DNA of 64,000 nt from Nomia melanderi (Eukaryota > Arthropoda > Insecta > Hymenoptera > Halictidae): positions 23,466,784 to 23,530,783 of the forward strand of contig NC_135000.1 in assembly GCF_051020985.1 (NCBI RefSeq). The letters are read 5' to 3'. This document shows positions 49,001-60,014 of the stretch, one piece after another. The translations under genes were made by a program, and so were the position numbers. The notes beneath the pieces are model-generated. The model saw nothing but the letters and a program-made list of their open reading frames with translations. It was not told where the DNA came from and made no database searches. The first letter of the stretch is position 1; each line of letters opens with the position of its first letter.

Positions 49001-49064
49001 CCTTTTCGTTCATCGCGAACCCCTTAATCGCTCCATTCGTTTGAATTGGTTGCACCGCAGTCAT
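46028..49064 (-). CDS. bgm: Long-chain/very-long-chain acyl-CoA synthetase, bubblegum family (ACSBG)
   Basis: Activates long and very long chain fatty acids to CoA esters using ATP; loss of fly bubblegum causes fatty-acid build-up and neurodegeneration. Twelve coding exons (minus order): 49064-49002, 48931-48880, 48787-48580, 48500-48366, 48279-48084, 48014-47913, 47804-47658, 47592-47117, 46955-46741, 46663-46512, 46438-46313, 46222-46028; 688 aa, all phases join. Motifs: AMP-binding loop YTSGTVGNPKAVMLSHDN (from about 251), gate region LPLSHVAAQ, adenine motif EAYGMSECSG, GDTGTEDSDGYVYITGR (about 515-533) with the hinge Arg, IKELIITAGGENIPP, and the C-terminal Lys segment GPTLKVKRN. An acceptor (TTTTAG) just upstream of the ATG shows at least one non-coding 5' exon further upstream. 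Confidence 0.95.
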
Positions 49065-52000
49065 GTTATCTAAAACAATAAACAATTTTCAAACTAATTA
49101 ATCGATCCATCAGTTATTAATAACTTATCCCTTAATTCTAATTAATTAATTCAGTTTAAGTCTCTGGCTAATCAGATTGGTAAGTTAATGAAAATGAATT
49201 TCGGAATTTCTTACATAAGAAATGAAATGTGATTATTGAGTTAAAATGAAACGGTTCAAATATACGCAACACTGTTCGTAGATATTTCAATTTATATGAT
49301 TGTATTAAAGCAAACACTGATTTGATTGGTCATCGTGAACTTGTGGGTGAGATCGCGTGAGTTCATCTTTGGGGAATGTTAAAGGTCATCGATGATACCA
49401 CTCTCGTATAAAAATCATTATATACATTATCATCTGTATTTCAGCGATACAGTGATTTAAATAATCTTCGGATTTTTACCAAATCGCAAGATAAAAACAA
49501 CAACTTTAGCGTATAAAACTATAATAAATATAATTTTAGTTCCGATTCGCATTAAATATTTTTATATTGTTATTCGCTCGTTTGAGTGGTCACCATAAAT
49601 CAGATAAAAGAACATTGCTACGGAAGTCGGATGAGATTAAAGTACATTATTAAGAATATTTCGACACTTGGATTGCGATATCTAATATAACTAGTAACAG
49701 AAATTAAAACCTTTCTTTCCACCAGACTTAACATTCATCATTGCCGTTTTTTATTCATACTTTTCTTACGTAAGAAAACAAAAAACAGCTTTCCTAAAAA
49801 CGTAAACAAGTTCTTTTCCGAAACGGAAAATGTACTTTGAGTCGGTACCCATATAAAATTCTTTTTTATTATTCGATCGACGATGATTTCCGTAACTGTG
49901 GCCAATATTGATGTCTGACAAACATTTTCGTGCTATAGAAAGTTTATATGCCAGCGAGGATGTATATTATCGCTGGCATGTGTATCACGTGTATTAAGCT
50001 TTTTTTTCCTTCTCCTCTTTCCTTTAACACTTCGAGACATCAGGCGATGCGCGGTCAAAGTACAGTTTATAGATATTAACATTTATATATACAAGAATGT
50101 TACATAAAGTAATAGTAATAAATCACAAGAACGAGCAGTAAATAAGAGAAGGGTAGAACATCGTTTAAGTCTGATTCTGATGGTGCTGTCGATCGCAAGC
50201 TTCACGCGTGACACCCTGCGCGGATAGATCACCGATCATTGTCGTTTATTTACTGCACAGTCTGATCTATTGATACAATAAACACCGAGCACGCTTTTTA
50301 TCCTGTATTGTTGGCATCGTTGGTGCTTAACTCTTTGCACTCGGAAGCTTTTCACTAGAAACACTTCAACATTTTCTGATAAGAGAAACACGATATTTAG
50401 TGGAACTCGCAGAGAAATCATACGTACATCGAGGAACAAAGTTATTTTATTTCAATATTTCTCAAATTGAGAATATAAGGTATAATATTAAATATCAAAT
50501 TTTATAGTTTTACTATAGTTTTTCTATAGTTTTTATAGTTTTGGAAATTTAATAGAAGCAACTGATTTAAATTGCACACCGACTTATGTAATGTACCAAA
50601 CATTATCTAGATTAATGCCGTCGAATTTATGGATCATTCCGAGCGGAGCATCATTTCACGGAAACCCGAATGTCCTTTGAATTTACCGCCTGCCTCCCAC
50701 GCAATTTTAATGTATATTATGTGTACTATCTGTATACGCTTATTATAGTGCCAGCCCACACCCTGAAGGCCACAGTATTTACTTATTTACAAATCTTTGT
50801 GTGTCCAGACACCGCATAATGAGTCTCGTTTAATAATTTCATTATAATAATTTAATTGGCATCGTAATAATGATCAGGATAATACTCAAGAATACATAAC
50901 GGATGTAATTTGACTTTCTTCGTCCGCGTTCGGAATAAATAAATGGTGGACGAGAATTTCTGAACCTTTCAATGAAATTTGTAAGATACAAATGTGTTCT
51001 GAATTAATATGAAAAATTTATGTTCCGCAATGTATGCAATTATTGATGGGGTCATTTACAATTCAAAATTAATGACAGAACACTTGTTTTTATGCTACCA
51101 AGCAACTGCAAGGCATGGAATTAATATGTAATCAATTATTAATTTATAACGAAGTTGGTAAATGTTCGTAGTAGATTTTCGCCGGGAAATACGCGGCGCA
51201 AATGCGTGGTTATTAAATTATGAATGTTTCATTGATCGATTGAATTTGTTCTAGACAATGCCACCCTTTCGATGACTGCAAAACTATGTTAAAAGCCGCT
51301 TCTACTGTGGGATATTATTCAAATTTCGTAGATGTTAGTTTGCACGCGGGGAACGGACTATTTTGTCTTATTTAGTTATAAAAATTACCTTTAAAAAGTA
51401 GGATTACCATGTTGGCGACTTTCGAGGTAACGCGTTAGAATACCACGAGCGAAACTGACGGACTCGCCAAAATCAATAATAGAACATCACACCACCTTTC
51501 GGCGGTATATTCAAGCGTAGAATGTTTTGTTCATTCGTACTTTGTTTCAGGAAAAACTGTTGTATGCTCGTATAAATGGATCTGTTCCCTATGTAAAATT
51601 CGATATACCTCTGTATTGAGGTTGTGGCCAAAAAAGGGACAACGATTTATTTTACGAATGCTAGCGGAACGTCATAGAATTTATTCGGCTTGCAAGAAAT
51701 GACGCGTAATGTTTCATACCTTGCATAATCGCTTCTTTATCGTACTTTACATGCGATACTGTACATAGGTAAGTAGATTTTGTACAGGACGAAACAAGGC
51801 AGTAATGAATCATTATCTGAACCGTGAAGACTGATGTGTTATTCATTAGATGATTACTGGAAATGCAATAAAAATTGGTTTTTTGTATTGCATAATGAAG
51901 TTCAGCATTTATCTGTGTACCATTGAATGATACGTCTGTACGTCATGGTTAATAATTACTCAGGACGAGAAAAATATTAGGTAGAGACGTCAATGGATTC

Positions 52001-53946
52001 AGAGATACACCGATATAGTCATTCCAAATGACATGCATTCAGAAGATTCACGTGTGAGACATGCTATAATCTAGAAATGCATGGATGAAACGCGTACTTT
52101 AAATCTATAAGCTTGATTTATATATGTATACCCAACAATGATTGACTGTGGTTCCAAGCACTTTAATCGCTTATAAGTGAATCACCAATGTCGCATAAAG
52201 TCCAACCTGTCCGTTTTAATTTGCAAGTATTACTTAATCTGACTTTAATGTAAATTATAATAATTAACGATTCTTGAAACGTCAGGATCATTTTAAAAGA
52301 GATATACGTAAAATTTGAAAATCATCCGAAGGACAATTACATTTTAATTCTTGATAAATTATGTCGAAATTAATACTTTATCGAACGTTGATGATGCGGT
52401 TTACGTATCATGAAATGAACCCAACTGATAAATATAAAAATTGTAAATATTTTAGTAAATCAGGACAGTACTAAATAATGTCCGACGAATTTATAAGAAG
52501 TGGTATAAATAAATAAGAAATAAATATAATCTCGAATATTAATAAATGAAGAACAAACAATCTTAAAGATTATTATTAGTTCTTGTATAAAGAATATCTT
52601 AACTGGTTATAAATATGTCAGAAGCACTAGGTATTTATGTGATCGACCGTAAAGTATCTGAACAGATTCAAAATTTCATATAGGAACAAAGACAATGTCT
52701 TAGCTGACATCGCCGTGTTCGCGAACTTTTCTTATATTGTAATTTTCTTTCTCTGTGTTCTGTTGAAGACAGTACCGTTAACCGCCGGTGATTCGTTTGA
52801 ACGCGGAAAGTGGGTCTATGCGCTCGAATAATTTGCTTTATGGAATTACCGAACGAAGGCCAGTTACGAGTATCGACGTGTTACCGATACTAAATAAAGA
52901 AATCCAGATAAATGAATTAAACGTTAAATGAAACATTACCAGAATGCATGATACCTTCATTGATAAACGAAATCACGCAGCGGGATTATTACTAATAAAT
53001 GTTACTAGTTAAAAGTAGACACCAAGAGGACCGTTTTGTCGGTACTACTCGTTTACTCGAATCTTTCCTTCGATTACAAATGATAAGCGATAACAAAAGA
53101 ACGAAAAAACGAGAATGTCCTTAAGAGACGGTTATATTCCTCAGATGTAATCTTCAATTGTTATCTTGAATGTTTATGTATTTATTTTTATATTGTTTTC
53201 TATTTATCACTTTTTACTGATACGCTGATTAATTACAAGATCATGTAAAATTTGCATTGTATTTTAATACGATACATTCTTAATCGGCGCGCAAAATCGT
53301 GATTAACCTTTGACCAAAGATGTATCGAAGTAAATTTGTATTTGCGCATTACTTGTTCAAAACAGGTTCTTATTTTCGTTCCTTTTTAAACAGTGATTCA
53401 ATGATGTATATATGTTTAAAATTTCTAAAGCTATTTGCAAAAGTTGTATATTTACGACCTAGATAAATAATGAGGATCTGCTTGATATTTTAAAATGCTG
53501 CGCATAAGAAAGATATGAATACATTTCATTTCATTTAATTGGTGGTTTCTCAAATGGAAGATTAAACTGTTAAAAAATTGAAGACTCATATTTACAATAT
53601 CTATTGCATATTCGAACAATGTCGTCGATGTCAGAAAACTTCAATCTTTTGACGTCAAACTTTTAAAGTGCCTTCTCGCTGATACAATGTCACATTAGTA
53701 ACATGCATTTTTTTAGCATTTCAATGAGTCAATTGATAGATAGTACATTCGTTTTTCGAACGGACGTCCACACATAAATGATTTGTTACAATTGCATCAT
53801 CAACGACCGATATATAATCGCACAATTGTTCCGGTACAGGATGGTACTAAAACTCCGGAGGATGTAAAAATTCATTCAAGCAAATAGAACCAGATTTTTT
53901 TCTAACGAAGGTCAATTCCTCTCACAATTCACACTCGTTAAATTAA
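49065..53946. other. Gene-poor AT-rich interval upstream of bgm
   Basis: Probably intron/5' region of bgm (its coding start follows a splice acceptor) plus intergenic DNA. One decayed piggyBac-like MITE at about 50331. No coding exon or RNA gene recognised. Confidence 0.5.
50331..50580. mobile_element. piggyBac-like MITE, copy 2 (decayed)
   Basis: Preceded by TTAA and starting CTCTTTGCACTCGGAAG. In reverse orientation it aligns by eye with the copy at 5552-5789: shared segments include TACATCGAGGAACAAAG against TACATCAAGGAACAAAG, then TATTTTATTYCAATATTTC and ATATTAAATATC. The far end is degraded, with only a trace of the inverted repeat (ATTGCAC), so the right boundary is approximate. Confidence 0.65.
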
Positions 53947-54454
53947 CCCATTGCCACACTTTTAGTTTCAAAATCGTGCCCAGAAACGCAGTTTCTTCTT
54001 TAATTATTCCTTTCGACTTGTTCATGAAAAAATCGTACATCGACGTCATTTTTGTTCAGTGTACTAAATAAACAAATAAATGCGCACTAATAATGTTTTT
54101 TTCTTATTAAAACGTTGAGTGCCGCACGATTTTGCCGAGAAAAATATACAAAACGAAAATAATGTAGTATCAACTTATGTAATTGAATTGCGTTATTATT
54201 ATTGCGGGTTTATCTTGTCGAATGTCACTGCATTAGGTGGTATTGCATGTAACATAGAAAAGTGTTCAAATAATCATAGTTTAACCGCATGAATTATAGC
54301 AGTTCGATTTTGTTGAGGTCATCGGTGACCTCCGTGGCATCCAACGTGTTAATGAAAGTATGAAATAAGAAGACCGTAAGAACGGCTATAGCCGTAATTT
54401 GCCTATATATCGCCAAAAAAATCGACGGCTATAGCCGTCGTTTGCGGCGATGGG
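53947..54454. mobile_element. Putative TTAA-flanked DNA transposon remnant
   Basis: 508 bp bounded by TTAA. Left end CCCATTGCC, right end in reverse CCCATCGCC. Sub-terminal palindromes ACGGCTATAGCCGT occur twice near the right end. The inverted pair CAAAATCGTGC (about 53971) and GCACGATTTTG (about 54126) suggests internal symmetry. The short terminal repeat makes this less certain than the other elements. Confidence 0.5.
54382..54440. repeat. Two perfect ACGGCTATAGCCGT palindromes
   Basis: A 14-bp palindrome at 54382-54395 and its 18-bp extension CGACGGCTATAGCCGTCG at 54423-54440, 43 bp apart start to start. Likely a sub-terminal repeat of the surrounding element. Confidence 0.8.
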
Positions 54455-56219
54455 TTAAAGAACGACCACGTGGTGACCGTGAACGTGTCCTAGGATCCAT
54501 GAGCAATGTCCATCTCGCAATTTCACTATGACGTACGTGATCTAGAGTAAATGTTAATAGTATCTGAGCAGGTACAATAATTGAGTTTTCCTTATTGACG
54601 TTGTGCCACGCGATTGGTCGATTCCCGATGCCGGTTCGAACATCCGATACCAGGCAACCGGGCACGTCAATAGCCGCACACTCTACGCTTACCCAAACAA
54701 ACGATCTATAGATCATCGGGCGACAATTCCGCCGTCGCATCATCCGAAAATTGACGGGCTAACATATTCCTCACGGATGTTATATCTATCCCAGAGTCCG
54801 TAATACTTAAGATAACGCGATATCGGCGGTTTCCACTCCTTCAGAAAGTGGGGAACGAACTTACAACCCGTTACCGACGATCACGCCACACAGGAATTCG
54901 TTCAATGTTTTGAAATCAGTGCCGTACTCTCTATGCTTCCCGAACTTTCTTCAGAAAATCCCGGGAACCGAATCGTCGCGTTTCGAATAACGGAACGCGG
55001 TGGTCCATCGCCGATGGAACCGATCGCGACGCGATTTTTCTGACCGGATAGTTTGCGGAATGTATGAATAAGACGAATTTCTTGTTGGCCCTACGTAAAT
55101 ATTTACGTGACAGTAATCGTCGGTGTTTTCTATAAATAAAAAAAACGAAACGATTCGTACCGAGCGAAATATTCGGATAGGCGTAAACAACCAGTGAAAT
55201 TGCATGCGTCGCATTAGTGACACGCTCGAAACGCGCATACCTACCTGACTTTACGTTTCTTGAATTATAATTTCACAGCGACTCTAGCAGCGAACGGTTT
55301 ATGTTGCCTCCGTACCTTCGCCTCCTTCCGGCCGACAACTTCCACTCGACACGAACGTTCTTGCGATACTGACGGGTACACTGTGTATTCGCCGTTGATA
55401 ATCCACGCTCGGCTCGTGATCTACTCGCCGGGACATACACGAAACACGGCGAAAGATTGTTCCGCAGCCATGTGGCGGGGATCAGTGAGCAATGATGTAT
55501 GGAAATTGACTGCCGGTCATATAGGTACAAGGCTTTGGAAATCTTGATAAAAATTAATGCGGAAGCTTATTTTTCTTTTTTTTTATCCTATTGATAAATA
55601 AATGCATCTTCATTTGTACCTCATTAAATTACTTTGGGCCCAACACACATTTTTTCGTCCTGAATTGACGCAGTTCCGCGTCCTTTTTTTCAACCTCTTG
55701 CGATTTTAATTGAATGTTTTACTGATAATAAATATTAAAAAGGTATAAATTGCGTTTGCATATATGCAGATACTCTTTCCTGTACACATAATTATAAATA
55801 GCATGTAAATAGCTTTATGTTACTAATATTACATAATACTTATCATTATGTTTTAAACTTCTTGTAAAATATTGACTAAATTAGTCGTTTATAGTAATAT
55901 TATTTTTTATATTTAACATTGATGTTAATTTTATTTTTGACTTATCATACTTCTTAATCGAATTTCCCTTTCCTCTAATAATAATATATTTATTAATATA
56001 TTAATATTTTGTACACTTAGTGAATATTTCCGGACATTTGAAAATAACTGTATAATGGCGCGTACGAAATTTACGGATACATGCGCAGTTGAGAGGATAA
56101 GCAAGTGCAGCGATATTTGTTCTTGCGCGTAAGTTTGTTATTACCGATCGCCTAGAATTTCGTAAAGTACAGGAAATTTTACAATCTTTGAGCGTAATAT
56201 TTTGACGAATCAATTAAAA
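54455..56219. other. GC-richer island and AT-rich flank before the small ORF
   Basis: 54.46-55.56 kb is clearly richer in GC and CpG than its surroundings, with several short frames on both strands but no family resemblance. It could carry a distal 5' exon or promoter; a minus-strand donor CAG|GTAGGTA is seen at about 55250. 55.56-56.2 kb is AT-rich with nothing recognised. Confidence 0.45.
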
Positions 56220-56456
56220 ATGCCAGGTACACCGATGAGAGAAGAAAACGGCGCACTGGAGAAACTGCAAACAGTGGAACGTCCACCGAATGTGAATTGC
56301 GAACCCGTTGTACGGGAAATAACTCAAACCGATCATTTGAACAAAAAGTTGTTAGTATCGCTTTTGCAACGAATGAATAAATCGAATGGTGAATTCGATA
56401 AATTTATGGAGAAAGACAACGATGATCATAATTCACAGGATGACGGCGAGTTTTAA
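56220..56456 (+). CDS. Small acidic hypothetical protein upstream of TIPIN
   Basis: 78 aa, starting MPGTPMREENGALEKLQ; not recognised. Contains a helical segment DHLNKKLLVSLLQRMNKS and an acidic C-terminus (KDNDDHNSQDDGEF). The base composition is coding-like and richer in GC than the flanks. Only about 197 bp separate its stop from the TIPIN ATG on the same strand, so both may lie on one transcript. The alternatives are a separate short gene, or an exon of a longer protein whose in-frame stop here would then be real 3' end. Confidence 0.55.
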   Translation: MPGTPMREENGALEKLQTVERPPNVNCEPVVREITQTDHLNKKLLVSLLQRMNKSNGEFDKFMEKDNDDHNSQDDGEF

Positions 56457-56653
56457 GTAGAATTTATACATTCATTTATCGCAAAACATAACCTGCGTAC
56501 CGTTGGGCGGCAAAATTACCGTTACGCCCGTACAATTATCAGAGCGGGATCATTAGTTGAGGGAAAAACGTTGTTGAATAATTTCTTCCGTACAAACTTG
56601 TAATCAACAATTGTCTAAGAATTTTTTACTGTTAAGAAAGAAACTTGTTGATT

Positions 56654-57544
56654 ATGCCGACTTTATCAGACACCTCCGATCATGAAGACGAACTTGATAT
56701 TGTGGCCGAATATGAGAAACGCGATTCGGCCGCGGAAGAGGGTAACAGTTACAATGATGAAGGTTCAGGAAATGAGGAAAATCAAGGACAGACTGTTCCA
56801 AAGAGAGTTGATCCTGCAACTTCTAGAAAACACATAGTGAGAAATCCTATACCCACGTTGAATGTAGAACGTTTGAAAGGTCCTAAGGGAATACAAACTA
56901 TAGAAAAGTATTTTGAAGGGTTTAAATTTCATGGCAAAGGACATGAAAAATTAGATTTGGATAGAATTTTAAAAAGAATAGAACATTGGGCACACAGATT
57001 ATTTCCAAAATTAGAATTTGATGCTTTCCTGGAGAAAGTAGAAAAGCTAGGTACCAAAAGGGAGCTAACCGTGTTTGTGAAAAAATATAGACAAGATATG
57101 ATTAATCCAGATGATAATGTGATGAATCGGGATATAGTAGATGAAGATAATGATGAAAAAGAACCAGATGAACCGATGGATGAATTTGATTTATTAATTG
57201 CGGAACAAATAGAAAAGCAGAAACAAGTGATTAATCAACAACCAGCATCTGATACATCTACAGCTGAAGCTCTATTCGATAAATTACTGTCACAAACAAG
57301 CAATACAACCTCTCAAGCTATTAAAGAAAGTAATACTTCAACACAGTTAAGTGATGAAGTAAAACAACGTATAGAAAAAAATAGACAACAAGCTCTTCAA
57401 AGAAGGCAAGAAAGACTGAAAGCAATGCAAGAAGATGCTGAGAGGAAAAAGTTACGAGATAATGAAGATATACAATTGCAAAAAAGTTCTAATGATACAC
57501 AAATATCCAATGCTGCTCTAAATTTAGAAAATGAATTTGCATAA
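56654..57544 (+). CDS. Tipin: TIPIN (TIMELESS-interacting protein)
   Basis: Partner of TIMELESS in the replication fork protection complex and checkpoint signalling (yeast Csm3/Swi3). Single exon, 296 aa. Start is the first ATG of the frame (MPTLSDTSDHEDELDIV). An acidic N-terminus is followed by the Swi3 domain: NPIPTLNVERLKGPKGI, the FEGFKFHGKGHEKLDL block, and MEHWAHRLFPKL-like sequence IEHWAHRLFPKLEFDAF (about residues 113-129), then LGTKREL. The rest is low-complexity, Gln/Lys-rich and probably coiled (VKQRIEKNRQQALQRRQER). Convergent with LSM6; AATAAA follows the stop within about 10 bases. Confidence 0.94.
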   Translation: MPTLSDTSDHEDELDIVAEYEKRDSAAEEGNSYNDEGSGNEENQGQTVPKRVDPATSRKHIVRNPIPTLNVERLKGPKGIQTIEKYFEGFKFHGKGHEKLDLDRILKRIEHWAHRLFPKLEFDAFLEKVEKLGTKRELTVFVKKYRQDMINPDDNVMNRDIVDEDNDEKEPDEPMDEFDLLIAEQIEKQKQVINQQPASDTSTAEALFDKLLSQTSNTTSQAIKESNTSTQLSDEVKQRIEKNRQQALQRRQERLKAMQEDAERKKLRDNEDIQLQKSSNDTQISNAALNLENEFA

Positions 57545-57788
57545 AGCAAAGAATAAAGAAATCTTTTATAGAGGTTATATTATAGAGAGAATAAAGAAAA
57601 CTATTATATGAATTACAAAATGCTAGAAAAAAATTTTGTTACTTGAAAATATTAATGTAGCATTTCAATAAGAATAAGTATATTATATAAAGATTTTCTT
57701 ACCAAACATTTTGTAGTTTTCTTGTTTTGAAGAATTTGTGCAGGTTAAATTAATAAAAACGTAATACAAATTACATATTTGTTTTTAT

Positions 57789-58112
57789 TTAAGTTCTACG
57801 TTTTTGTGTACTGATATATAATACATTGTTACCACGAATAAAAGCATCACCGTATTTATCTTTTAATTGACCATTCACATATTCTTCTGTCTGTTCCAAT
57901 GCTATATTCATGTAACCATCAAGACAAGCTAAAACACCTGTAAAACGTGAACAATAAATCAATAATTAATGAAACAATTTGCACATAATGTAATTTAAAG
58001 GACTGAAAACAAATGTTTCACCTCTATAATCTACACCACTATTTAACTTTACAACAACAGGACGTCCATGGATTTGTTGAATAAATTGAGATAATGCTTC
58101 CTTGCGACTCAT
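57789..58112 (-). CDS. LSM6: U6 snRNA-associated Sm-like protein LSm6
   Basis: Subunit of the LSm2-8 ring on U6 snRNA and the LSm1-7 ring in mRNA decay. Exons (minus order) 58112-58022 and 57937-57789; 79 aa. Nearly identical to known LSm6: GRPVVVKLNSGVDYRG (Sm1) joined across the intron to VLACLDGYMNIALEQTEEY, and Sm2 FIRGNNVLYISTQKRR at the C-terminus. The ATG directly follows a TTTACAG acceptor, so the 5' UTR lies in an upstream exon. Confidence 0.97.
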
Positions 58113-60014
58113 CTGTAAATTAACGCTATATGTAAAATATATTTTTGAAATACCTTTACATACTTCCAACAAATATTTTTGAAAAAGGTTAGAATACACT
58201 GCTAAAATATTTTAGTCATACCTTTCAGATATTAAATTAATAAAAAGTTTTCTGTAGATTCTTTACGTGTTTTATGTATATTTTAAGGTATTATCACTAA
58301 TGCTTAAAGCGTACAAATAAGAGTGAAAACAAATTTCATTTATAAACAGTAGCCAATAGATGACTAAAAAATACCTATTTTTAGTAACTGATTCATCTGG
58401 TGGCGCAAAAATAATAATTTTTCTCGATTAAGCAAGAAGAAATTATATTTTCATTATTAAATATATGAAAACATGAACAAATTCTGTAAAAAAATATTGT
58501 TGATACGTTTAAATGATATTTATTTAGTCATCCTTTTGACTGTTAACTAATTCAACCAATGAAATCGTATATATGCAATTCACATACGAACTATACTCTG
58601 ATAAACCTACAATACAATTTGCAATCTACAATTTAAAAGACTCTAAATATTTTTAAATTGGTTGTTATAAATACAGAAGCATATAAACTTATAGAAAATA
58701 GCATAATTTATTGGTAAGAATTTATTTTATAATTTTTGAAATCATAACATTGTTAAATAAGAGGAATATTGAACAATTTTTTTAATAACTTTTGATCATT
58801 ACATTTTTTCGCTTTCCTTAGCATCCCTATTTACGGCAAGTTCAAGTCAATGTAAAGTGAAATCGTTAGATATATGTAGTCATGAGAACGTCCCTATAAT
58901 ATTACTTAAGTACCTACTTACGGATGAATGGCATAAGAAATACGAATAAACATTTGTTATTTGAATAATATTTTAAATCAAATTTTTTAAGTTTAAAAGC
59001 TTTATCATTATTTAAAATAAAATGTGTGTCAGTTAAAGTATTTTACTCTATATGTTTGACATTTGATTGAAATCAAAGTGTACTTATATAAATTGGTGTC
59101 TCCATTCTTTGTTCAGAGGGATACTGTCTTCTCTGTAAACATTATTAAATTGCTATTATTATGGTATATTGGCTACCAAAGAAACGTTTCAAAAAAAGGT
59201 ATTATGACTTTATCAGTTTATATTTCATTTTTGGTATTACATAGACCACCTGTCCGTTTGCAGTAACTAATATTTTAATCTTTCAATTTACCGATCAATT
59301 TGCAATAATAAAACTAATTCTCTAAAACAAACACCAAGTAGATGTAATCTCACAAATTTAAAATTTTAAAATGTAAAAAGTTACGAAATGGTTTGTTTAA
59401 CAATTATTATTTCATTATTGTATAACTAATATGATAAGGAACATTTAATTAAAAGTTTGCAAACATGCGAAAATGAACATAAAAATTTATTTAAGATAAG
59501 TACTTTTACTCATGATATTTGTTACTAAGAAAGAATATTGTAGAAAAGGTTGCTCACAGCTGTGTATTATTAAATATAGATATTTTTAAATTTTCAAGTA
59601 TAGATAATAGTGTCAAGTTTTGAATATAGGTAAATAGTATTATATATTGATTAATATTTCTAAACCATTCTTTATGTTTATCATTTATTTCATAAAAATA
59701 ATTATGAATTATTATAAACATTTATATTTTTGTTAAGTTATGTAAATGACGATTTCATAATGATGTAAGAAATTTTTTCACTGTTAGGAAATAATATGTT
59801 ATGAACTTTGTGATTTATGTATATAATTATAATAATTATAATAATTAAACATTAAAAAATGAAAAGGACAACAAGTTATATTATATATTTATTTATAATC
59901 ATTTTCTATGTATCATTATTCTATAGTAATTCCTTCAAACAACTTCTACGTAACTAAATTACCTTAAAAGGAGGAATTAAAAAGGTGCCTTAAATTTGGT
60001 AGCTACTAACAAAT
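58113..60014. other. AT-rich interval between LSM6 and ABHD12
   Basis: Divergent promoter interval with the non-coding first exon of LSM6 somewhere within it. No gene, RNA or transposon recognised. Confidence 0.55.

Noticed and set aside
54429..55547. ORFs of about 85-104 codons on both strands in the GC-rich block
   Set aside because: They overlap one another, match no family and are expected by chance where stop codons are rarer.
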